A program made the translations under genes and the position numbers. DNA of 5,554 bases from contig JAJZSM010000089.1 of NCBI GenBank assembly GCA_021849765.1, positions 1 to 5,554 on the forward strand, written 5' to 3'. A model generated the notes under the pieces. That model ran no database searches, was not told where the DNA came from, and saw nothing but the letters and a program-made list of their open reading frames with translations. Positions 1-5,554 of this stretch are shown here, piece after piece; within the stretch, counting starts at the first letter, position 1, and each line of letters opens with the position of its first letter. Source of the stretch: Actinomycetes bacterium (lineage in GTDB: Bacteria > Actinomycetota > Acidimicrobiia > Acidimicrobiales > RAAP-2).

Positions 1-1114
1 GAGTTGGAGCATCGCCACCCACGACGTCATCTACCTGGGATTCGGTCTCCTCGCCCTCTACGTCGGCGCGAGGGTACACACCGGCTACCTCATCAGGCGT
101 GCGCCGCTCGCGATGGTAGGCGGGATAGGACTGCTGTTGGCGGTCAAGGCCATCGGTGTGAGCGCAAATGGTGGCAAGCGGTGGTTGAACCTACACGTGA
201 TCTACCTCCAGCCGTCGGAACTCTTCAAGTTCGTCACGATCCTCTATGTGGCCTGGGCGGTCCTGTACCACCACGAGGAGTTGGGGGAGTGGCGTCGGTT
301 GGCCCTGTGGATGTCGCCCGTTCTGCTTGGCAGTGGACTGATCATCCTCGAGCCCGACATCGGGACGTCCTCAGTCGTCGTGGCCATCGCGGTGGTCGTG
401 CTCGCGGTCGCGGGACTCAGCCGGCAACTCCTGACGCGCATCGCGGTTCTCGGGGTTCTCGGCTTTGGCGGGTTCATGCTCCTCAAGCCCTATTCGGCCC
501 GTCGGTTCCTCTCATTCCTGCACCCCAGCCAGGACCTCCAGGGCAGCGGTTATCAACTGTTGCAGTCGAAGATTGGTCTCGGTGCGGGTGGCCTGACCGG
601 GCTCGGCCTCGGACACAGCCGTGAGAAGTGGGGACTGTTACCGAATCCCCATACCGACTTCATCTTCACGATCATCGGTGAGGAGCTGGGACTCATTGGG
701 ACCCTGGCCGTGATCGGACTGTTCGTGTGGTTCCTGTTCAGTTCCACGCGGATCGCCCTCAACTCCCAAAACGCGGCCCAACGGCTGGTCGTCGTGGGGA
801 TCGTGACGTGGATCGTGCTCGAAGCGGTCATCAACATCGCCTCAGTGGTCGGCGGCTGGGCGGTGACCGGGATCCCGTTGCCATTCTTCTCCTACGGCGG
901 TACCGCGCTCATCACCGAACTCTTCGCGGTCGGCGTGCTGTACAACATCGGACACGATACGAGCCGGCTGGGCGGACTCGACATCGAAGACCACGGAGCC
1001 GTGGTCAGTCGTCCCGCACCGCGCAGCGCACCGCGTAGCGCACCGCGCAGTGCAGCACCGGTCGCGCCTCGTCACAGCCCGAACGCGCGCGAACGCGTCA
1101 GACGGTACGACTGA
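1..1114 (+). CDS. ftsW: Septal peptidoglycan polymerase FtsW (SEDS family), 5' partial
   Basis: FtsW is an integral membrane glycosyltransferase that polymerises lipid II at the division septum together with a class B PBP. The reading frame is open from position 2 to the TGA at 1112-1114, giving 370 visible residues; the true start and probably the first membrane helix lie upstream. An internal ATG at 113 is not the start, because the 37 codons before it continue the family sequence. Visible SEDS motifs, numbered from the window edge, are NGGKRW (56-61), QPSE (70-73), PDIGT (118-122), LPNPHTDFIF with the presumed catalytic Asp219, IGEELG just after it, and PFFSYGGT (294-301). About nine hydrophobic segments are visible. 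A basic, Pro/Ala-rich cytoplasmic tail follows from about residue 330. RodA and SpoVE are the alternatives within the family; the location beside murG and ftsQ favours FtsW. The stop overlaps the murG start by one base. Confidence 0.95.
   Translation, partial: SWSIATHDVIYLGFGLLALYVGARVHTGYLIRRAPLAMVGGIGLLLAVKAIGVSANGGKRWLNLHVIYLQPSELFKFVTILYVAWAVLYHHEELGEWRRLALWMSPVLLGSGLIILEPDIGTSSVVVAIAVVVLAVAGLSRQLLTRIAVLGVLGFGGFMLLKPYSARRFLSFLHPSQDLQGSGYQLLQSKIGLGAGGLTGLGLGHSREKWGLLPNPHTDFIFTIIGEELGLIGTLAVIGLFVWFLFSSTRIALNSQNAAQRLVVVGIVTWIVLEAVINIASVVGGWAVTGIPLPFFSYGGTALITELFAVGVLYNIGHDTSRLGGLDIEDHGAVVSRPAPRSAPRSAPRSAAPVAPRHSPNARERVRRYD
1016..1051 (+). repeat. 12-bp tandem repeat (3 copies) coding for APRS in the FtsW tail
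   Basis: Three head-to-tail copies of a 12-base unit, GCACCGCGCAGC, lie at 1016-1027, 1028-1039 and 1040-1051. Copies two and three each differ by one C-to-T change (GCACCGCGTAGC and GCACCGCGCAGT). The unit is in frame and encodes Ala-Pro-Arg-Ser three times in the C-terminal cytoplasmic tail of FtsW. A degenerate continuation, SAAPVAPR, follows. The length is a multiple of three, so changes in copy number would leave the reading frame intact. Confidence 0.9.
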
Positions 1115-2235
1115 TGCGCGGTCCCGTGGTCGTGACCGGGGGCGGTACCGGCGGTCACATCTTTCCCATGCGCGCGATCGGTGAGGAGCTCATAGCCAGT
1201 GGTGTGCCGGCCACCTCAATCCACTACGTCGGCAGCCGACGGGGCCAGGAGGCCTCATTGTTGGCTAATCAATCTATCGACCTCACCCTCTTGCCTGGAC
1301 GGGGGATTCGACGGTCGTGGCAGATACGCGCGCTGGCCCAGAACCTCGGTGCGATCGCCGCACTCGCGACGGCCTTCGTCGCGGCCTTCGTTCGAATCGG
1401 TCGCTGGCGTCCGTCAGTCGTGGTGTCGGTCGGGGGTTACGCGGCATTGGCCGTGGGCGTGGCGGCGGTGCTCTGGCGCCGTCCGCTGGTGCTCGTTGAG
1501 CTCGATGCCACCCCGGGCGCGGTCCATCGAATTCTCGCGCGCTTCGCGAGTCGCCGGTGCCTCGCGTGGGGTCCGGCGGATAGTCGCAGCGTCGTGACGG
1601 GCGTTCCACTAGGCCATGACGTGCTCGCGGTTGATCGCGGGCGAACGGCGCGCGAGCGTTCGCGTGCGACCATGGAACCGCCGATCGAGTCGGGTCGCGA
1701 GGTGGTCGTCGTGATGTCGGGTTCGCTGGGAGCGACGCGAGTGAACGACGCGGTCAGTGAACTCGCGCGGCGCTGGTCGCGCCGTGGGGATCGAACGATC
1801 ATCCACGTCAGTGGCCGCCGTGACGCGTCGCGAGTCCTCGCGCGACGTCCGCCCACAGACGAGCTGGACTATCGGATTATCGAGTTCGCGGCGATGCCCC
1901 CCCTGTGGTCGGTCGCCGACGTCGCGGTGTGCCGCGCGGGGGCCACGACGCTTGCGGAATTGACTGCGCTTGGGATCCCGTCGGTGCTAGTGCCACTGCC
2001 CGGCGCTCCGGGCGACCACCAGACCCGCAACGCGCGGGTCGTCGCCGACGCGGGAGGCGCGGTGCTCGTACCTGATGAGGACTGTGACGCGGCGACCTTG
2101 GAGGCGGCACTGGAGCGCCTCCTCGCTCCGGGCGAGCGCGAGCGTGCCAGTGAGGCCGCTCAGCGACTCGGTCACCGTGACGCCGCGGCGGGGATCGCTC
2201 GCGTCGTGCTCGAGGTCGGGGGTCGTCCGACGTGA
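1114..2235 (+). CDS. murG: MurG, UDP-GlcNAc:lipid I N-acetylglucosaminyltransferase (divergent acceptor site)
   Basis: MurG transfers GlcNAc from UDP-GlcNAc to lipid I at the inner face of the membrane, making lipid II, the substrate of the neighbouring FtsW. The 373 residues match the usual length for this GT-B enzyme. The N-terminal glycine loop GGGTGGHIFP (9-18, with His15), VSVGGYAA around 106-113, and the C-terminal donor pocket are present: CRAGATTLAE (273-282, with Glu282) and DHQTRNA (301-307, with Gln303). Several normally conserved positions are changed. The HEQN motif reads VELD (128-131), the Asn of the following PGxxN motif is His138, the GNPVR-type motif reads GVPLG with Gly167 in place of Arg, and GGSQGA reads SGSLGA (202-207). 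The frame is intact and colinear with the family. The ATG at 1114 overlaps the ftsW stop (TGATG) and has no strong Shine-Dalgarno site, so translation is probably coupled. The family call is firm; the effect of the substitutions on activity is unknown. Confidence 0.93.
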   Translation: MRGPVVVTGGGTGGHIFPMRAIGEELIASGVPATSIHYVGSRRGQEASLLANQSIDLTLLPGRGIRRSWQIRALAQNLGAIAALATAFVAAFVRIGRWRPSVVVSVGGYAALAVGVAAVLWRRPLVLVELDATPGAVHRILARFASRRCLAWGPADSRSVVTGVPLGHDVLAVDRGRTARERSRATMEPPIESGREVVVVMSGSLGATRVNDAVSELARRWSRRGDRTIIHVSGRRDASRVLARRPPTDELDYRIIEFAAMPPLWSVADVAVCRAGATTLAELTALGIPSVLVPLPGAPGDHQTRNARVVADAGGAVLVPDEDCDAATLEAALERLLAPGERERASEAAQRLGHRDAAAGIARVVLEVGGRPT

Positions 2236-3587
2236 TCTTCGATACTGGGACCCGGGTCCACATCGTTGGTGTCGGTGGCGCGGGAATGAGCGGGTTAGCC
2301 CGACTCCTCGCTCTGCGGGGCTGCCGCGTGACGGGCTCTGATGCGCGCTCTTCGGCGGTCCTCGACGAGCTGCGTGCGGCGGGCGTCACGGTGCACGTCG
2401 GCCACGATGCCACGTTCGTAGCGAACGCGCAGGTCGTGCTCTGGTCTCCGGCGGTCGCGACGGGCCACGTGGAACTCGAAGCGGCGCGTGAGCGAGGCGC
2501 GACCATGGTCACGCGCGCTCGCGTGCTCGCCGAGCTGGCGGCCATGCAGCCCGTCGTCGGGCTCACCGGCACGCACGGCAAGACGACGGCGACGTCGATG
2601 ATGGTCCACGTACTGCACGCGGCCGGGATCGACGCGTCGCGACTCCTCGGCGCGCCGGTCGTCGGCGTTGGTCCGAATGGGCACTGGGGGGTCGGTCCGT
2701 TGGTGATGGAGGTCGACGAGAGTTACGGAACCTTCCGTGAGCTGGTTCCCTCGTCGCTGGGTCTGTTGAACGTCGAGGCGGACCACTTGGACTACTACGG
2801 CGACCGGTCCACACTCGACGCCGCCTTCGCCGATCTTGTTGCGCGCACGACCGGCCCGGTCGTGGTCTGGGCGGATGACCCAGGGAACCGGCGAGTGCTG
2901 GGCGAGGTCGACCGGTCGGTGACCACCGTCGGGCGTCGAGACGGCGAGTGGACCGTGTCCGACGAGGTGCTGGCCAGGCGCGAAGCGCGATTCGAGTTGA
3001 ACGGCGCCGGCGAACACCTGGCGATCGAGCTGTCGGTGACGGGTTCGCACAACGTCGCGAACGCGGCGGTCGTGGCGACCCTGGCGCTCGCCATCGGGGT
3101 GGAGCGTGAGCACGTGACTGCGGGTCTTCGCGCGTTCGTCGGCGCGCCGCGACGCTTTGAGTATCGAGGTCGGTGGCGCGAGGCCGATGTCTATGAGGAC
3201 TACGCGCATCTGCCCGGTGAGGTGGCGGCGACCCTCGCGGCGACGCGTGCCGCGGGTTATGAGCGCATTGTGGCGGTCTTCCAACCGCACCGCGTGACGC
3301 GCACGATCGCTCTCGCCCAGGAGTTCGCCACCGCCTTCGAGGGCGCGCAACGGGTGATCGTGACCGACATCTATGGCGCCGGCGAGGCGAATCCGACGGG
3401 GGTAACCGGTCGACTTGTCGCAAACGCCGTGACGGGGGCGTTCGCGGGACCGGTGGACTACGCGGCGACCTTCGACGAGGTGGTTGTTGCGCTCGCGGCG
3501 AACCCCGGGATCGACGCGGTACTGCTGCTCGGGGCCGGCGATGTCGCCGATGTCATCGGTCTACTGCCCGATGGACTCGACGCGTGA
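2232..3587 (+). CDS. murC: MurC, UDP-N-acetylmuramate--L-alanine ligase
   Basis: MurC is the ATP-dependent cytoplasmic ligase that adds L-alanine to UDP-MurNAc, the first step of stem-peptide synthesis. The 451 residues are a normal length. The three Mur-ligase domains are visible in order. The N-terminal nucleotide-sugar domain has GVGGAGMSG (13-21). The central ATPase domain has the P-loop GTHGKTT (113-119), EVDESYGTF (160-168), EADH (182-185) and HNVANA (from 273). The C-terminal domain has RRFE (307-310), DYAHLPGE (323-330), FQPHRVTRT (350-358), DIYGAGE and GAGD (434-437). The first two C-terminal motifs differ slightly from the usual DYaHHPTE and FQPHRYTRT. The start is the GTG at 2232, which gives the full Rossmann motif at the expected distance and makes a 4-base GTGA overlap with the murG stop. 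A G-rich run at 2218-2222 is the only weak ribosome-site candidate. Confidence 0.96.
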   Translation: MIFDTGTRVHIVGVGGAGMSGLARLLALRGCRVTGSDARSSAVLDELRAAGVTVHVGHDATFVANAQVVLWSPAVATGHVELEAARERGATMVTRARVLAELAAMQPVVGLTGTHGKTTATSMMVHVLHAAGIDASRLLGAPVVGVGPNGHWGVGPLVMEVDESYGTFRELVPSSLGLLNVEADHLDYYGDRSTLDAAFADLVARTTGPVVVWADDPGNRRVLGEVDRSVTTVGRRDGEWTVSDEVLARREARFELNGAGEHLAIELSVTGSHNVANAAVVATLALAIGVEREHVTAGLRAFVGAPRRFEYRGRWREADVYEDYAHLPGEVAATLAATRAAGYERIVAVFQPHRVTRTIALAQEFATAFEGAQRVIVTDIYGAGEANPTGVTGRLVANAVTGAFAGPVDYAATFDEVVVALAANPGIDAVLLLGAGDVADVIGLLPDGLDA

Positions 3588-4495
3588 GTCTGGACGAACT
3601 CATCCGCGTCGGCGGTGCTCGGGTGTTCGAACACGCGCCCATCGGACCATTGACGACGTATCGGGTCGGAGGTTCGGTGCGTGCGCTCGTGACGCTCGCG
3701 TCGATGGCCGACGTGCTCGAACTGCTACCGCTGGTGGAGTCAACAGGGCTCGAGGTCGTGGTCATCGGTAACGGCTCGAACCTGCTCGTCGCTGAGGGTG
3801 AGCACGACGCCGTAGCGATTCGACTGGCTGGCGACTTTGCGAGCCTGACTTGGACTGAGGACGCGGGAACGGTCTCGGTCGTCGCCGGCGGTGGCCTCGA
3901 TCTGCCGGTGATGGCGCGTCGACTGGTCGCCGAGGGGGTCGTCGGATTCGAGTGGGCCGTCGGGGTGCCGGGCTCCGTCGGCGGTGCCGTGGCGATGAAC
4001 GCCGGTGGACACGGGTCCGACATGGACGCGAGCGTCACCTCGATCGAGCTCTGGCACGAGGGCGCCGCGGTCGTCTGGGAACACGGTCAACTCGCCTTCG
4101 GCTATCGCTCGAGTGCCGTTGGTGCGCGCGACGTGGTGCTCTTCGCGACCCTCTCGCTGGCCAAAGGCGATAGCGAGGCGGCGCGGGCCCGGTTGAGCGA
4201 GATCGTGCGGTGGCGGCGCGACCATCAGCCCGGCGGCGCCAACGCCGGCAGCGTATTTCGCAACCCCGAAGGCGATCACGCCGGGCGGCTCATCGAGGTC
4301 GCCGGTTGCAAGGGGCTGCGGCTCGGGAGCGCGATGGTCAGTGAGAAACACGCGAACTTCATCATCGCCGACCCCGGTGGGTCCGCCGACGACGTTTACC
4401 AATTGATCACGCTCGTGCGTACTCGGGTGCTTGATGAGGCGGGAGTGACCCTGATCGCGGAGAATCGATTCTTTGGCTTCGAGGGCGCGACATGA
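3584..4495 (+). CDS. murB: MurB, UDP-N-acetylenolpyruvoylglucosamine reductase (type II)
   Basis: MurB is a cytoplasmic FAD enzyme that uses NADPH to reduce UDP-GlcNAc-enolpyruvate to UDP-MurNAc, the substrate of MurC encoded just upstream. The 303 residues fit the shorter type II form found in Gram-positives. FAD-domain motifs are TTYRVGG near 24-30, GNGSN (62-66), GVPGSVGGA (127-135) and MNAGGHG (138-144). Substrate-domain residues are Arg175 in GYRSS, Ser223 in NAGSVFRNP (the expected proton donor) and Glu293 in AENRFFG. These three correspond by motif to the catalytic Arg159, Ser229 and Glu325 of E. coli MurB, so the active site looks complete. SEKHANFI, also typical of the family, is present. 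The GTG start at 3584 forms a 4-base GTGA overlap with the murC stop, and no clear Shine-Dalgarno site precedes it. The gene sits inside the division operon; in Mycobacterium and Streptomyces murB lies elsewhere. Confidence 0.96.
   Translation: MSLDELIRVGGARVFEHAPIGPLTTYRVGGSVRALVTLASMADVLELLPLVESTGLEVVVIGNGSNLLVAEGEHDAVAIRLAGDFASLTWTEDAGTVSVVAGGGLDLPVMARRLVAEGVVGFEWAVGVPGSVGGAVAMNAGGHGSDMDASVTSIELWHEGAAVVWEHGQLAFGYRSSAVGARDVVLFATLSLAKGDSEAARARLSEIVRWRRDHQPGGANAGSVFRNPEGDHAGRLIEVAGCKGLRLGSAMVSEKHANFIIADPGGSADDVYQLITLVRTRVLDEAGVTLIAENRFFGFEGAT
4481..4485 (+). promoter_or_regulatory. Ribosome binding site of ftsQ
   Basis: GAGGG lies inside the last codons of murB, six bases before the ATG at 4492. 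It supports that ATG as the ftsQ start, in addition to the ATGA overlap with the murB stop. Confidence 0.6.
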
Positions 4496-5361
4496 GCCGT
4501 CGCAAGCCGGTCGCCGGGTCCGCGGGCGTACCCTCGCGGGCGCCCAAGGCGCGTCGGTCACGTGGTCGCGGCGACGCAGATATCAAACCATCGCGTCGCC
4601 GACGGCGCCGATCCGTTGCGCGCTCGACGGACGCGTCCACGGTGCCGCGCCGACGGCGTCGGTGGCTGCCCTATACGCTCGCGACGCTGCTCGTGGTGGC
4701 CTCGTTCGGCGTGGGCCTCAACTGGCTCGTGCACTCGTCGATCTTTCGGGTCCGTCACGTCGTGGTGATCGGACTGCACCACGAGTCGCGAGGCGCGGTG
4801 CTCGCGGCCTCGGGGCTGACCGCGCAACCGCCGCTCCTCGACGTGGCCACGACCCAGGTCGCACGTCGGCTGGCGGTCTTTCCGTGGATCGGCACGGTCA
4901 CGGTGACCAAACGATGGCCGAGCACCGTTGAGATCGTGGTGCACGAGCGCACCCCGGTGGCGGTCGCCTTCGACGCAAACCACACGTTGCAGTACGTCGA
5001 CGCGACGGGTCACGACCTCGGGCCCGCGCCCCTCTCGGCGAACCTGCCGACCCTGGAGTACGTGCACCCCCAACAGCGAAGTTGGCCCTTTGAGCACGCC
5101 GGATTCAATGCGGCGCTGGTCGCGAGTCGCTTGCCGCCAGCCTTCGCGGCGCAGGTTGCGGTCATCACGGTCGATGCGAACGGCTCGGTCTCGCTGAAGT
5201 TCACCACGCCGGTCACCTTCATCCTGGGCCGACCGACTGACCTCACCGACAAGTTCTACTCGGTGGCCGCGGTGATCGCGCACGCGCGCTTGCAGCCCGG
5301 AGACGTCGTGGATGTGCGGGTTCCGGGCGAAAACGCAGTATCGGGACCGTCGGCCGGGTAG
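4492..5361 (+). CDS. ftsQ: FtsQ (DivIB) cell-division protein
   Basis: FtsQ is a bitopic membrane protein of the divisome that recruits FtsL and DivIC (FtsB) and regulates septal peptidoglycan synthesis by FtsW and its partner PBP. The 289 residues show the family layout. A long cytoplasmic tail (1-57) is very basic, with 19 Arg and 3 Lys including runs of six and five Arg. A single membrane helix follows at about 58-80 (from WLPYTLATLLVV). The POTRA domain starts at about 84 (SIFRVRHVVVIG) and runs through FPWIGTVTVTKRWP and VHERTPVAVA. A beta domain of the FtsQ/DivIB type extends to the C-terminus. No signal-peptidase site is evident, so it is an N-in, C-out protein. The ATG at 4492 overlaps the murB stop by four bases. 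The gene ends at TAG 5359-5361, followed by the only intergenic gap in the window; no intrinsic terminator with a T-tract is visible there. Confidence 0.95.
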   Translation: MSRRKPVAGSAGVPSRAPKARRSRGRGDADIKPSRRRRRRSVARSTDASTVPRRRRRWLPYTLATLLVVASFGVGLNWLVHSSIFRVRHVVVIGLHHESRGAVLAASGLTAQPPLLDVATTQVARRLAVFPWIGTVTVTKRWPSTVEIVVHERTPVAVAFDANHTLQYVDATGHDLGPAPLSANLPTLEYVHPQQRSWPFEHAGFNAALVASRLPPAFAAQVAVITVDANGSVSLKFTTPVTFILGRPTDLTDKFYSVAAVIAHARLQPGDVVDVRVPGENAVSGPSAG

Positions 5362-5369
5362 TTTGGTAT

Positions 5370-5398
5370 TTGACCGAAATGGAGCCACTGATTAGCCT
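5370..5398 (+). promoter_or_regulatory. Candidate sigma-A-type promoter for ftsZ
   Basis: A -35-like TTGACC (5370-5375, five of six to TTGACA) is followed after 17 bases by TAGCCT (5393-5398), which fits the relaxed TAnnnT -10 seen in actinobacteria. The predicted transcription start is near 5405, leaving an untranslated leader of about 70 bases before ftsZ. The -35 is also covered by a small inverted repeat, TTTGGT (5362-5367) against ACCGAAA (5373-5379). This rests on pattern and spacing only. Confidence 0.45.
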
Positions 5399-5419
5399 GC
5401 AATGACATTTTGTCGTGCA
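5398..5419 (+). promoter_or_regulatory. Imperfect dyad or hairpin at the predicted ftsZ transcription start
   Basis: TGCA at 5398-5401 pairs with TGCA at 5416-5419, and TGACA at 5403-5407 pairs with TGTCG at 5411-5415. This gives nine pairs including one T-G wobble, a single bulged A at 5402 and a TTT loop. No T-tract follows, so it does not look like an intrinsic terminator. Its position, touching the end of the -10 candidate and covering the predicted start site, would suit an operator. If the start lies upstream it could instead be a leader hairpin. Confidence 0.4.
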
Positions 5420-5465
5420 CGCGCGCGACGCCCAGCGCCGTGGGTCACAATAGGGAGAGTCGCCC

Positions 5466-5473
5466 GAAGGGGG
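5466..5473 (+). promoter_or_regulatory. Ribosome binding site of ftsZ
   Basis: GAAGGGGG ends four bases before the ATG at 5478. Its GAAGG part lies seven bases from the ATG. It is the strongest Shine-Dalgarno sequence in the window, consistent with uncoupled, high-level translation of ftsZ, and it fixes the start. Confidence 0.75.
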
Positions 5474-5477
5474 TTTC

Positions 5478-5554
5478 ATGAGTTTGAGCCAGAACAACTA
5501 CCACGCGGTCATCAAGGTGATCGGTGTGGGAGGCGGGGGCGTCAACGCGGTGAA
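5478..5554 (+). CDS. ftsZ: Cell-division GTPase FtsZ, 3' partial (N-terminus only)
   Basis: FtsZ is the tubulin-like GTPase that forms the cytoplasmic ring and recruits the division machinery. Only 25 full codons are present before the window ends; the last two bases, AA, begin the next codon, expected to be Asn. The visible protein starts MSLSQNNYHA and continues VIKVIGVGGGGVNAV. The VIKVIGVGGGG strand-and-loop is the first nucleotide-binding element of the family (GVGGGGxNAV). The NY(h/l)AVIKV start resembles mycobacterial and streptomycete FtsZ. The ATG at 5478 is set by a strong upstream Shine-Dalgarno site and by the usual short N-terminal lead before the first beta strand. Position after ftsQ with no ftsA between them is typical of actinobacteria. 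Confidence 0.96.
   Translation, partial: MSLSQNNYHAVIKVIGVGGGGVNAV

Larger units (their letters stand above)
5362..5477 (+). other. ftsQ-ftsZ intergenic region (ftsZ leader)
   Basis: These 116 bases separate ftsQ from ftsZ and are the only non-coding stretch in the window. The first half is clearly more A+T-rich than the surrounding genes and the second half is G+C-rich. It contains the promoter candidate, the hairpin and the ribosome site listed separately. No short ORF with a credible start and no tRNA-like structure was seen. A private promoter between ftsQ and ftsZ is known in several actinobacteria, which fits the gap. Confidence 0.85.

Noticed and set aside
113..1114. ftsW starting at the internal ATG at 113
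   Set aside because: The same frame stays open to the window edge and the upstream 37 codons read as hydrophobic FtsW sequence, so the gene is cut by the window and the ATG is internal.
1495..1734. MurG reading as a pseudogene because several motifs are changed
   Set aside because: The frame is intact at normal length, changes are point substitutions, the donor pocket is conserved and the gene sits in a coupled essential operon.
2295..3350. A 351-codon open frame on the - strand opposite murC
   Set aside because: It is a G+C-driven shadow of murC: Arg/His-rich, no recognisable domain, and it lies wholly within a well-supported gene.
3740..4561. A 273-codon open frame on the - strand across murB and the start of ftsQ
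   Set aside because: It has no family motifs, a composition typical of antisense shadows, and crosses a junction between two clear + strand genes.
4558..5388. A 276-codon open frame on the - strand opposite ftsQ
   Set aside because: It is antisense to a complete FtsQ reading frame, with low-complexity, Arg-rich sequence and no motif.
5431..5444. CCCA/TGGG inverted repeat as a terminator or second operator
   Set aside because: Only four pairs around a six-base loop, with no T-tract; expected by chance in G+C-rich sequence.
5446..5451. CACAAT as a -10 element closer to ftsZ
   Set aside because: It matches TATAAT at four of six positions, but no -35-like sequence lies 16-18 bases upstream (the region there is GCGCGA-like).

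Overview
This window is a stretch of the division and cell wall (dcw) cluster of a high-G+C bacterium. All six genes are on the + strand, in the order ftsW (5' end cut off), murG, murC, murB, ftsQ, ftsZ (only the first 25 codons present). The organism is most likely an actinobacterium. The ftsW-murG-murC-ftsQ-ftsZ order with no ddl or ftsA is the actinobacterial layout, FtsZ begins with an actinobacterial-type NNYHAVIKVIGVGGGGVNAV stretch, and FtsQ has a long Arg-rich cytoplasmic tail. murB between murC and ftsQ is not the Mycobacterium or Streptomyces arrangement and suggests a deep-branching lineage. Acidimicrobiia is my guess, from memory and not proven by the sequence.

Layout: positions 1-1114 hold the lipid II polymerase FtsW, ending in a short Ala-Pro-Arg-Ser repeat tail. 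Positions 1114-2235 hold MurG, 2232-3587 MurC, 3584-4495 MurB and 4492-5361 FtsQ. Each of these genes overlaps the next by 1 or 4 bases (TGATG, GTGA, GTGA, ATGA), so ftsW to ftsQ reads as one translationally coupled operon. Positions 5362-5477 form the only non-coding gap. It is visibly more A+T-rich in its first half, carries a candidate sigma-A-type promoter and an imperfect hairpin or operator-like dyad, and ends in a strong Shine-Dalgarno site before ftsZ at 5478.

How the genes fit together: MurB reduces UDP-GlcNAc-enolpyruvate to UDP-MurNAc and MurC adds the first amino acid of the stem peptide. MurG later converts lipid I to lipid II at the inner face of the membrane, and FtsW polymerises lipid II at the septum. 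FtsQ links these enzymes to the division complex, and FtsZ supplies the cytoplasmic ring.

No new system, mobile element, CRISPR array or RNA gene is visible. The points most worth a second look are the substituted acceptor-side motifs of MurG, smaller motif changes in MurC, and the ftsZ leader.
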